This document shows, piece after piece, positions 19,382 through 27,200 of a DNA stretch of 64,000 nucleotides; the first letter of the stretch is position 1, and each line of letters starts with the position of its first letter. The notes beneath the pieces were generated by a model. The model saw only the letters and a program-made list of their open reading frames with translations. It was not told the DNA's origin and ran no database searches. Source of the stretch: Nodularia sphaerocarpa UHCC 0038 (GTDB taxonomy: Bacteria > Cyanobacteriota > Cyanobacteriia > Cyanobacteriales > Nostocaceae); NCBI RefSeq assembly GCF_022376295.1, contig NZ_CP060140.1, forward strand, positions 1,058,356 to 1,122,355, read 5' to 3'. The position numbers were made by a program, and so were the translations under genes.

Positions 19382-19880
19382 CATCGGCAACAGCTATTGT
19401 CACCGCCCCTGGTTCTCCCTGTAAGCGAAAAATGCGTTTAGGAACTAATAACCTGATTTTTAATTCTTGGTTTTTAGTTAAAGATGGGGTGATGTGTGAG
19501 GCGGCGAGAATAGCAGCTGCTTCAGCTACGCTAGGAGTTCCCACTGTTTTTGCGGCGATTTTGGCAGGGTTGGGGACAGATACAGTAGACAAAATATCGG
19601 CGGAAAATATTTTTAAGGGAAAACTGCAAAGACGGCAAAGTTCTATTAAACCGACTTCTGAGGCTTTAGTGTCTATAGTAGCAAGACCTGCGATCGCATT
19701 TTCATTGAGTTGATTTTCCTGAAATACTGTTTGTATTGCTGTTGCTATCAATTCCCGTGAACTACCCTTTTGACAACCAATTCCTACCCATAAAGGTGGT
19801 AAATTTTGCTGTTGGGGAACTTTACTAATTATTGAAGCTATCTTTAGTTGAATTTTAGAGAATATTTGTAAAGTGTCCAT
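19344..19880 (-). CDS. CbiG C-terminal domain / CobE-like cobalamin biosynthesis protein, 178 aa
   Basis: The domain signature is clear: LWVGIGCQKGSSRELI near residue 30, IAGLATIDTKASEVGL near 63, and TVGTPSVAEAAAI near 113. In full-length CbiG (cobalt-precorrin-5A hydrolase) this is the C-terminal half; the N- and middle domains are absent here, so the protein is a stand-alone CobE-type unit. The start is ATG 19880. It overlaps tail to tail with the holin-like gene. It is not adjacent to other cobalamin genes, although cbiA lies 8 kb away. Confidence 0.8.
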   Translation of the reverse strand: MDTLQIFSKIQLKIASIISKVPQQQNLPPLWVGIGCQKGSSRELIATAIQTVFQENQLNENAIAGLATIDTKASEVGLIELCRLCSFPLKIFSADILSTVSVPNPAKIAAKTVGTPSVAEAAAILAASHITPSLTKNQELKIRLLVPKRIFRLQGEPGAVTIAVADVTKLFSKNSSSD

Positions 19881-20057
19881 TCATACTAGCTCTGGGGATT
19901 GGAAGTTGCGGAAACATCCAGACAAAACCTTTATTTTTTTGCATTTTCTGAGGAGGTGGACTGGTTTTATTAGCCGTTTATTATGATACCTGGAAACTGC
20001 TCTTTATAATACTGTTAACCACAATTAAACCTTATATATTTAGCATATATAGCACAG

Positions 20058-20163
20058 TAGGAAACGCCGAGGCAGAAACATTTTGCCTGTTATACCTTAG
20101 TGTTTCAATTCTTCCTTACTCCGACGCAACAAGCTCATAACAGTTGCGACGGAGTTTTGTTTT
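20058..20163 (+). ncRNA. Probable small RNA, Yfr2-like
   Basis: A possible -10 box TATATA (20046-20051) precedes AGGAAACGCCGAGGCAGAAACA. AGGCA/TGCCT forms a small hairpin that presents GAAACA in its loop, then comes an A/U-rich single strand and a strong terminator. Yfr2-family RNAs of cyanobacteria carry tandem GGAAACA-type motifs near the 5' end and this size, which is the basis of the suggestion. No open reading frame explains the terminator. Confidence 0.45.
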
Positions 20164-20166
20164 CTT
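20118..20166 (+). terminator. Rho-independent terminator of the candidate small RNA
   Basis: ACTCCGACGCAAC (20118-20130) and GTTGCGACGGAGT (20143-20155) pair over 13 positions with one A-A mismatch, followed by TTTGTTTTC. No protein gene on this strand ends nearby. Confidence 0.8.
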
Positions 20167-20570
20167 GATTTTTTAGAAAATGGCTGACTAAAGTTTTGGC
20201 ATTTTGGCATGACAAATCTTTCAATTCCAGTTTAAATAAGATACTAACAGGGATAACGGGAATGCGAAAACTGTACTCAGTATAGGGTCAAGCCTTGTTT
20301 TCAATCCTCCCATCTCTATGCCAGTTGTTGATTTGGTGCTGTAGAACGGCTATAAATGGGTGAACAAGTCAATTCGATGCACGAAATCATCGCTTCATTA
20401 CAACTGGCTAAATATGTGACTACATTAAATAAGTTAACTGATATAGCGGTTCTCGGTTGAGTGAGATACAAGAACCCCACCCCCAACCCCCTCCGGTGCA
20501 AGCGAGGAGGGGGCTATGATGTATTTAATTCAAGTGCATAGCACTATAACTGATAACTGTTAACTGTTAA
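20167..20570. other. Noncoding stretch with a CCCCCTCC/GGAGGGGG hairpin
   Basis: No gene is supported. The hairpin CCCCCTCC (20487-20494) / GGAGGGGG (20506-20513), with a preceding ACCCCACCCCCAA tract, belongs to the dispersed repeat type that also appears at 27886-28110 and 59810-59840. It sits just downstream of the UPF0182 gene and could end its transcript. Confidence 0.5.
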
Positions 20571-23500
20571 CTATTCTGTGGGTGCTGGTTCTTCTACAGG
20601 GCGAATTATGGCTGGGGCTGGTGTGACTTCTGGCTGGAATATTCCCTGTAATGCTTGTTCTAAAGTGGGAGCCATGACAATGCGGTTTTCAAAGGCGACG
20701 ATTACTCGGACTAGGGTGGGTAGTCTGTTTTGGGTGGCTTCTAAATAAATTGGCTCGACGTATAATAAGGATTGTTCAATGGGAATAATCAAGAGATTAC
20801 CTTGAACGGCTCTTGAACCTTGGCGATTCCACAGGGATATTTGCTGGGAAATTACTGGGTCTTGGTTAATTCGGGCTTCTATTTGCTCTGGTCCGAAAAT
20901 TAAGCGTTCTTTGGGAAATACATATAGTAGTAATTTACCGTAATTTTCACCGTCTGACCGTGCTGCTAACCAAGCGATTAAGTTGGAGCGTTGTCTGGGT
21001 GTGTAGGGCAATAATAAGATAAATTCTTCTGTACGAGGAGAATCTTTTTCAACGAAGGGAACGGTGGGGAGGCTGGTTATTAAGTAATAGGGGTCTACTG
21101 GACGGGCTTCACTACCATAGATTTCGTTGGGTATTTGCCATTGGTCTTCTCGGTTATAAAATACCTGGGGGTCTGTCATGTGGTAGGTCATCAATCGTTC
21201 TGATTGAATTTTGAAGTAGTCTACCGGATAACGAATATGGCTGAGGAGGGTAGGGGGTAAATCGCTGAGGGGTTTGAAGGTGTTGGGAAATATTTTTGAC
21301 CAAGTTTTAATTATCGGGTCACGGGTATCGGCGATGTAAAAGTTAACTGTACCGTGGTAAGCATCGATAACGATTTTAACTGAGTTACGAATGTAGTTGA
21401 TTTCTTCGCTGGTGGTGTCGGAGTAGGGATAGCGATCGCTTGTCGTATAAGCGTCTATAATCCAGTAGAGGTAGTTGCCGTTACTAGGGAAATCACTATT
21501 ACCATTTTCCGTGCTGGCATCGGCAGAGACTAAGTAAGGGTCACTATCAAATTGTAAGAAAGGGGCGATCGCCTGAATCCGTTCTTTAATATTTCGTCGA
21601 AATAATACTTTGGTATCTGGCAAAAAGTCCCTTGTAAAGAGCATTTGCCAATCTTTCAAATACATGGAAAATAATAACCGTCGCCACCCCGTACCAATGC
21701 GAACGCCCCCCAAACCATCATATATATTGTAAACATTATCACTACCACTTGGGAAATCTAATTCTCTGACTCTTGTCCCAGTCATTACATAAGTATCACT
21801 GATTTCACCGAAATAAATTCGGGGCTGTCCAATGGGAACGCTGTCACGAATGGCTTCACTAGAGGTATTCAGGGCGCTTTCATCATTCCCAGCGATATCT
21901 TTAACAAAGTATTCTGGTAGCCCTCCTGGACCGACGGTATTAACGGGACTGAGGGTAAAACCGTAGCCGTGGGTATAAATTAAATGACGGTTTACCCAAG
22001 TCTGAGCTTGTTGGGGTACAGCAGTATAGTCTAATTCTCGCGCCGAAATTAGGACTTGTCGCCGTTCTGTGGGTTGGTTCGGCTCTGGGTTGGCTTCTGT
22101 CACCTCTGCGGGTGCTGTCGGTCTTTCTGCGGGTGCTTCTGTCAAAAGTGTATAGCGGTCTATGTCAGCATCGGGGAAGCGGTAGTAAAGGCGAATTTGT
22201 TGGAGTTGACGGTTAGTTTCTAGAAGTGGTTGTTGATCCCAAAGGCGAATGTTGCGAATTGTTAAATCGTTTCTTTGGATATCGGCTTCTGTCAAATTTC
22301 CTGTGGGGTTGAAGGTTTGAGCGTCGATGACTTCTAAATCAAATGCTTGCCGAGTTAAAGCAATGGTACGCTGAATGTATGGTTGCTCTCGTTGTAATTC
22401 GTTGGGCTGAACAATGAAATTCTGGACTACAGTGGGGAGGACAAAATCAGCAGCTACAACGACGACTAAATACAGCCCCAAACTATAAAATACAAATTTG
22501 CGATATCGAGATTGGGATTTCCAAGCAAATGTCCGCCAGAGGAGGTACACGGCAACTACTAAAGCGAACAGTGACAAAATGGTATAAGCTGGTAAAACTG
22601 CCGAAACATCGGTGTAACTAGCACCGTAAGTTACCCCACGCTTAGAATAAACGAGTTCAAAACGACTCAGCCAATAACTCAGGGCGACAAACAGCATGAA
22701 TAAGCCACCTAAGCCGTATAGATGACGCTGTTGTTGGGAGGAAAACCCTGGGAAAATCCCCTGACTGACGCTATCTGCTGAGAGGAGATAAGTTAGACTG
22801 ACAGCGATAAAAGCGTATAAGAATAATCCTATCCCCCATAGTTCTAACAGTTCCCAAAATGGGAGGGAAAATATATAAAAGCTAATATCTAGATTAAATA
22901 AAGGCTCAGAGGCGTTGAAGGCTGTGGGGGTAAAATATTGGAGTACCCTAGCCCAGTTGTGAGATATTACCCAAGCAAAGAGGACACTAAAAGCCAGTGC
23001 GATCGCATTCAAGAAAAAACCAGGATAGATTATAATGGCGATCGCCACTCCAGCAATTAAAGCCATATACCAAGCCTGAGCGACAATTTGCACACTGATC
23101 AATTGCCAAATTCTCTCAAGTCGAAATAGCGGTGGAACTGGTGGAATAGTTCTGAGAGTGGGAGAATGCCAATAACTAAGGCCTATTTCACCGTAATGAA
23201 CCAGCATTAATCCTACTAATAGGCTGAATACCAAAGCTATAGGTAGCAACCAGAGTAATCTTAATGGTTTAGTCCGAGATTTAGGTGTCTGTATTTCCTC
23301 ACGTCTGGAATAATGAGGACTGAGAAAATTTTGTAAATCGCTATCAATTCCTGCTTCCTCGCGCTGGACTTCCTTAATTTTCAAAGAATCAGGATATTTT
23401 AGCTGTTGTGCAAACCTGAGATTTCCCAGTAAAAAAGTAGCCGTAACACCAGCCACAAGTATCCACAAACCGCCCTGCGTAATGATTCGCAGCAGAAATA

Positions 23501-23621
23501 CTTGCACATAGCCCACATTCTCAAACCAGAAAATTTCTGCTCCCAGACGCGAAACCAAATCCAGGAATAGCCAAACTCCCAGGAAGATTATTAATAATCT
23601 AAAGCACCATTTCCATAACAT
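20571..23621 (-). CDS. UPF0182 family membrane protein, 1016 aa
   Basis: It is a large integral membrane protein with about seven transmembrane helices in the first 400 residues (e.g. CFRLLIIFLGVWLFLDLV, LLWLLPIALVFSLLVGLMLV, YMALIAGVAIAIIIYPGFFL). A long extracytoplasmic domain follows, with family-typical stretches (NRHLIYTHGYGFTLSPVN near 540, YWIIDAYTTSDRYPYSD near 720, PEIYFGE-like PRIYFGEISDTYVMT). The C-terminus is Pro-rich and acidic. The function of UPF0182 is unknown. Its length is normal for the family. The start is ATG 23621. It is separated from the P-type ATPase gene, on the same strand, by 140 bases of short repeats. Confidence 0.92.
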   Translation of the reverse strand: MLWKWCFRLLIIFLGVWLFLDLVSRLGAEIFWFENVGYVQVFLLRIITQGGLWILVAGVTATFLLGNLRFAQQLKYPDSLKIKEVQREEAGIDSDLQNFLSPHYSRREEIQTPKSRTKPLRLLWLLPIALVFSLLVGLMLVHYGEIGLSYWHSPTLRTIPPVPPLFRLERIWQLISVQIVAQAWYMALIAGVAIAIIIYPGFFLNAIALAFSVLFAWVISHNWARVLQYFTPTAFNASEPLFNLDISFYIFSLPFWELLELWGIGLFLYAFIAVSLTYLLSADSVSQGIFPGFSSQQQRHLYGLGGLFMLFVALSYWLSRFELVYSKRGVTYGASYTDVSAVLPAYTILSLFALVVAVYLLWRTFAWKSQSRYRKFVFYSLGLYLVVVVAADFVLPTVVQNFIVQPNELQREQPYIQRTIALTRQAFDLEVIDAQTFNPTGNLTEADIQRNDLTIRNIRLWDQQPLLETNRQLQQIRLYYRFPDADIDRYTLLTEAPAERPTAPAEVTEANPEPNQPTERRQVLISARELDYTAVPQQAQTWVNRHLIYTHGYGFTLSPVNTVGPGGLPEYFVKDIAGNDESALNTSSEAIRDSVPIGQPRIYFGEISDTYVMTGTRVRELDFPSGSDNVYNIYDGLGGVRIGTGWRRLLFSMYLKDWQMLFTRDFLPDTKVLFRRNIKERIQAIAPFLQFDSDPYLVSADASTENGNSDFPSNGNYLYWIIDAYTTSDRYPYSDTTSEEINYIRNSVKIVIDAYHGTVNFYIADTRDPIIKTWSKIFPNTFKPLSDLPPTLLSHIRYPVDYFKIQSERLMTYHMTDPQVFYNREDQWQIPNEIYGSEARPVDPYYLITSLPTVPFVEKDSPRTEEFILLLPYTPRQRSNLIAWLAARSDGENYGKLLLYVFPKERLIFGPEQIEARINQDPVISQQISLWNRQGSRAVQGNLLIIPIEQSLLYVEPIYLEATQNRLPTLVRVIVAFENRIVMAPTLEQALQGIFQPEVTPAPAIIRPVEEPAPTE

Positions 23622-23652
23622 ATAACGATCCTATTTGATTTATGAATTTATC

Positions 23653-23730
23653 GAACCGCCAAGTCGCCAAGGTCGCCAAGTGAAGAAAGTCTTCCTTCCT
23701 CCTTTGCGCCTTTGCGCCTTTGCGCGAAAC
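23653..23730. repeat. CGCCAAG and CTTTGCGCC short tandem repeats
   Basis: CGCCAAG-type units occur three times at about 23656-23682, and a 9-bp CTTTGCGCC unit occurs three times at about 23702-23727. Similar CGCCAAG...CTTTGCG elements flank 28960-29075. Confidence 0.75.
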
Positions 23731-23762
23731 TAATCCATATTTTCCATCACCAAAGCCAAGAA

Positions 23763-26513
23763 TTATTCCGCAGGATCGATGCGATTAACAAACAAAGCCA
23801 AAGGAATCATTGGTAAAGCCGGAACCAGACAAATCAGCCATTGTTCTAAATTCAAGGGAGCAGTTCTAAACAAAGTATTCATTACACCCCATTGACTAAA
23901 GATGATTTGCAGGAAGATTGTGCAAACTATACCCAAAGCCATCGCCTTCCCATCATTAATTCTAGCAGCTTGACCTCTGAGTTTCCTGAATACCACATTT
24001 GCTAACTGGCTGATGCTCAATAAATAAACAATTCGCCCAGCGACTAAAGCTTGAATTGCCATTGTTCGCGCCAAGTCAATATTACCTGTATCTTGACGCA
24101 CCCATTCAAACATCCCGAAAATGAGAATCCAGTTAAATATGGAAACTGCGGCTATACGTTGAAATAGTGTACCAGAAAGTAATGGCTCCCGTGGGTTGCG
24201 GGGTTTGCGTTGCATTACTCGGTCTGATTTGGGTTCAAATGCTAAGGGTACAGTCATGGTGACTGAGTTCACCATGTTTAACCACAGGACTTGCAGCGAT
24301 AGAATTGGTAAATCTCTGGCGAATAAGGCACTAATGAGAATGGTCATCGATTCGCCACCGTTGACAGGTAGAATAAAGGCGATCGCTTTGCGTAAGTTCT
24401 GATAAACTGTCCGCCCTTCTTCTACTGCGGCTTCAATAGAGGCAAAATTATCATCGGTGAGCAACATATCAGAGGCTTCTCTGGCGACATCTGTACCAGC
24501 TCCACCCATTGCTATACCAATATCAGCTTGTTTGAGTGCCGGCGCATCATTGACACCATCCCCAGTCATAGCGACAATTTCGCCTTGAGACTGCAATGAT
24601 TCCACTAACCGCAGTTTTTGGTCTGGAGCAACTCTAGCAAATACTACACCATGTTCTGCGGCTAGGGTGAGTTCGTTATCATCCATTTCGGTGAGTTGTC
24701 TACCTTCAAAGGCTCGCACCTTACCGTCTTTTTCTAAGCCAATTCTTTCGGCGATCGCCTTAGCTGTGGTAACATGATCACCAGTAATCATCTTAACTTG
24801 AATACCCGCAGTTTTACAGGCACGCACCGCAGCAATAACTTCTGGTCGCGGTGGGTCAATCATTCCCTGTAAACCTAAGAAAATCAACCCGGTGTCAATA
24901 TCTTCATGGTCTACCGAATTTTGGTTATCTGGCACAACCTTCTTCGCAAAAGCCAATACCCGCATTCCCTGAGTAGCCAAGGCTTCTACTTGTTCTTCGA
25001 TTAATTCCCGGTTAATTGGTTCTCGTTCAGCATTGGCATTGAGCATTTCCTGACAACGGCTCAAAATTGACTCTACAGAACCTTTCACATAAATAATTTT
25101 CCCACCATCACCAGCTTTCTCGACAGACTCATGGCTATCATGTAGCGTCGCCATGTACTGAAACTGAGACTCAAAGGGAATACCATCGATTCTGGGAATT
25201 AACTTCGCCATTTCGGACTGATTCCAACCGGCTTTATTCGCAACTGTAATTAAAGCCCCTTCAGTCGGATCACCCACGACGATCCAATTCCCATTCTTTT
25301 GTTCTAAATGAGAATCGGTACAAAGTAACCCAGCCATCAAAGAAGCTTTGAGAGTGGGAAAATTGTCTGACTCTAAATCCACAGATTGCTGTTGAAATAG
25401 AATCTCCCCATCTGGATTATAACCTGTACCACTCACCGAAAAATTATTTCCCCCAGCAAAAATTCCCTGAACAGTCATCTGATTTTCTGTCAGAGTTCCA
25501 GTTTTATCAGAACAAATTACAGTCGCTCCGCCTAAAGTTTCCACGGCTGGTAACTTCCGAATAATGGCGTGACGGCGTGCCATTCGATCCACCCCAATAG
25601 CCATTGTGACTGTCACCACAGCCGGTAATCCTTCGGGAATCGCACTCACAGCTAAAGCCACAGCCGCTTCAAACATTGCCGCCCAAGTCTGTCCTTGACC
25701 CAAACCCACGGCGAAAGTCATTGCCGCTAGTCCCAAAATTATGTAAAGTAATTGGTGACTAAATTTATCAAACTTGCGCGTTAGGGGTGTACTCAGGTTA
25801 GTTTGCCGTTCTAGAGACTGAGATATGCGCCCCATTTCTGTAGTATTGGCTGTGGATACTACAAGACCGCTTCCTTGTCCAAAGGTAACAAAACTCCCTG
25901 CATAAGCCATGTTCAGCCGTTCTGCTAAAGGAGTATCTGCACTAACAGTTGTAGTATCTTTCTCCACAGGTACAGATTCGCCAGTCAAAGCTGACTCATC
26001 TACCTGCAAATTTCGGGAGTTGAATAACCGCAAATCAGCCGGAACCTTATCACCAGAAGTCAGTAACACAATATCTCCCGGAACTAATTCTGAGGAAGGA
26101 ATGCGGGATTTTTGACTGTTACGAATGACTGTAGCTTCTGTGGTGACAGCTTGAGCTAAAGCTGCGATCGCACCTTCAGCTTTTGATTCCTGCACAAAGC
26201 CAATAATAGCATTAATCAGGGTTACGCCCCAAATTACTGCGGCATTTGTCCATTGACCTAACAGCGCTTTAATTAATCCAGCAACCAGTAGAATATAGAG
26301 TAAAGCCTGATTGAATTGTAATAAAAATCTCAACCAAGCAGGTTTTCCGGGTTTACCCTTGAGTTCATTCTTGCCAAATTTTTCTTGTCGCTTGTTTACT
26401 TCTCCTGATGTTAAGCCCGTTTCTGGGTTACAATTGAGTGTTTGAGCAGCTTCTTGTGCTGCTATGGCGTGATATTCATGTAACTGTTGTCTACCCATTG
26501 CAGTTGCAGACAT
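23763..26513 (-). CDS. P2-type cation-transporting ATPase, 916 aa
   Basis: All P-type ATPase landmarks are present: the actuator TGES (ESALTGESVPVEKD near 175), PEGLP in the fourth membrane helix, the phosphorylation site DKTGTLTENQMT near 340, the nucleotide-binding domain, and GDGVNDAPALKQADIGIAMG near 655. An N-terminal cation-ATPase domain and a C-terminal six-helix bundle complete it. By family it is a P2A/PacL-like pump, but membrane helix 6 reads LWLNMVNSVTMTV and lacks the Asp that calcium pumps use there, so the transported ion (Ca, Na, K or other) is open. The start is ATG 26513. It is probably not co-transcribed with the neighbours to its right. Confidence 0.93.
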   Translation of the reverse strand: MSATAMGRQQLHEYHAIAAQEAAQTLNCNPETGLTSGEVNKRQEKFGKNELKGKPGKPAWLRFLLQFNQALLYILLVAGLIKALLGQWTNAAVIWGVTLINAIIGFVQESKAEGAIAALAQAVTTEATVIRNSQKSRIPSSELVPGDIVLLTSGDKVPADLRLFNSRNLQVDESALTGESVPVEKDTTTVSADTPLAERLNMAYAGSFVTFGQGSGLVVSTANTTEMGRISQSLERQTNLSTPLTRKFDKFSHQLLYIILGLAAMTFAVGLGQGQTWAAMFEAAVALAVSAIPEGLPAVVTVTMAIGVDRMARRHAIIRKLPAVETLGGATVICSDKTGTLTENQMTVQGIFAGGNNFSVSGTGYNPDGEILFQQQSVDLESDNFPTLKASLMAGLLCTDSHLEQKNGNWIVVGDPTEGALITVANKAGWNQSEMAKLIPRIDGIPFESQFQYMATLHDSHESVEKAGDGGKIIYVKGSVESILSRCQEMLNANAEREPINRELIEEQVEALATQGMRVLAFAKKVVPDNQNSVDHEDIDTGLIFLGLQGMIDPPRPEVIAAVRACKTAGIQVKMITGDHVTTAKAIAERIGLEKDGKVRAFEGRQLTEMDDNELTLAAEHGVVFARVAPDQKLRLVESLQSQGEIVAMTGDGVNDAPALKQADIGIAMGGAGTDVAREASDMLLTDDNFASIEAAVEEGRTVYQNLRKAIAFILPVNGGESMTILISALFARDLPILSLQVLWLNMVNSVTMTVPLAFEPKSDRVMQRKPRNPREPLLSGTLFQRIAAVSIFNWILIFGMFEWVRQDTGNIDLARTMAIQALVAGRIVYLLSISQLANVVFRKLRGQAARINDGKAMALGIVCTIFLQIIFSQWGVMNTLFRTAPLNLEQWLICLVPALPMIPLALFVNRIDPAE

Positions 26514-26756
26514 AAAATTTTCCGAAGTACTAAAGTGGTCAAAATCTGGTTAGTGCAGAAATCAAGTGTGGGATACCAACACTCAGAAGTTCATCACTTG
26601 GATGTGGTTTGAATAATCTGTCAACAACTGTTGTGAGCAGGGTTTTTCTGTATACTACTATTTTTGTGTTCGCTTTTCTTCTTCCCTAAGCGAGAGCTTC
26701 TTCCCCGATGGATACTATTCCTGTTATTTTTATTGTATAAGTTGTAACTTTTAATT

Positions 26757-27200
26757 ATGCTCAGTAGCGTTGACCGTTTATTATTTGTCCGGCGAGTGCC
26801 GATTTTTAAGGAGTTGCGAGATGATTTTATTGTGCGTCTGACTTCAGTGATGCACGAACTGCAATTTCCTGCTAATTATACTATTTTTAAGCAGGGAGAA
26901 GAAGGGCGATCGCTTTATATTGTGGTGTCAGGTAAAGTGAAAGTCCACATTGGCGAGAAAAAACTCGCAGAGGTAGAACAGGGAAAATACTTTGGTGAAA
27001 TGGCAGTATTTGATACTCAACCCCGTTCCGCTTCGGCGACAACTCTCGAACCTTGCGAATTTTTGGAATTGACCCAAGAGCAACTTTATGATGCTATTGA
27101 GGAAACTCCGGAAATTGCGGTGAATATTATTCGCGAGTTATCCCGTTTGGTGCGGAAGTTAAATGAGGATATGAATATGGCTACTTCTCGGAGTAATTAG
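26757..27200 (+). CDS. Cyclic nucleotide-binding domain protein, 147 aa
   Basis: It is a single Crp-type cNMP-binding beta barrel (residues 12-125) with the phosphate-binding cassette YFGEMAVFDTQPRSASATT, which keeps the Glu and Arg needed to hold cyclic nucleotide. No DNA-binding helix-turn-helix follows, only a C-terminal helix (VNIIRELSRLVRKLNEDMN), so it is not a complete CRP regulator and may act as a sensor subunit. The start is ATG 26757, preceded by a possible -10 box (TGTATAAG). It is convergent with cbiA, and the two stop codons abut. Confidence 0.9.
   Translation: MLSSVDRLLFVRRVPIFKELRDDFIVRLTSVMHELQFPANYTIFKQGEEGRSLYIVVSGKVKVHIGEKKLAEVEQGKYFGEMAVFDTQPRSASATTLEPCEFLELTQEQLYDAIEETPEIAVNIIRELSRLVRKLNEDMNMATSRSN

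Noticed and set aside
20316..20501. 61-aa open frame in the UPF0182 downstream region
   Set aside because: It overlaps a palindromic repeat, has no ribosome-binding site and no family resemblance.
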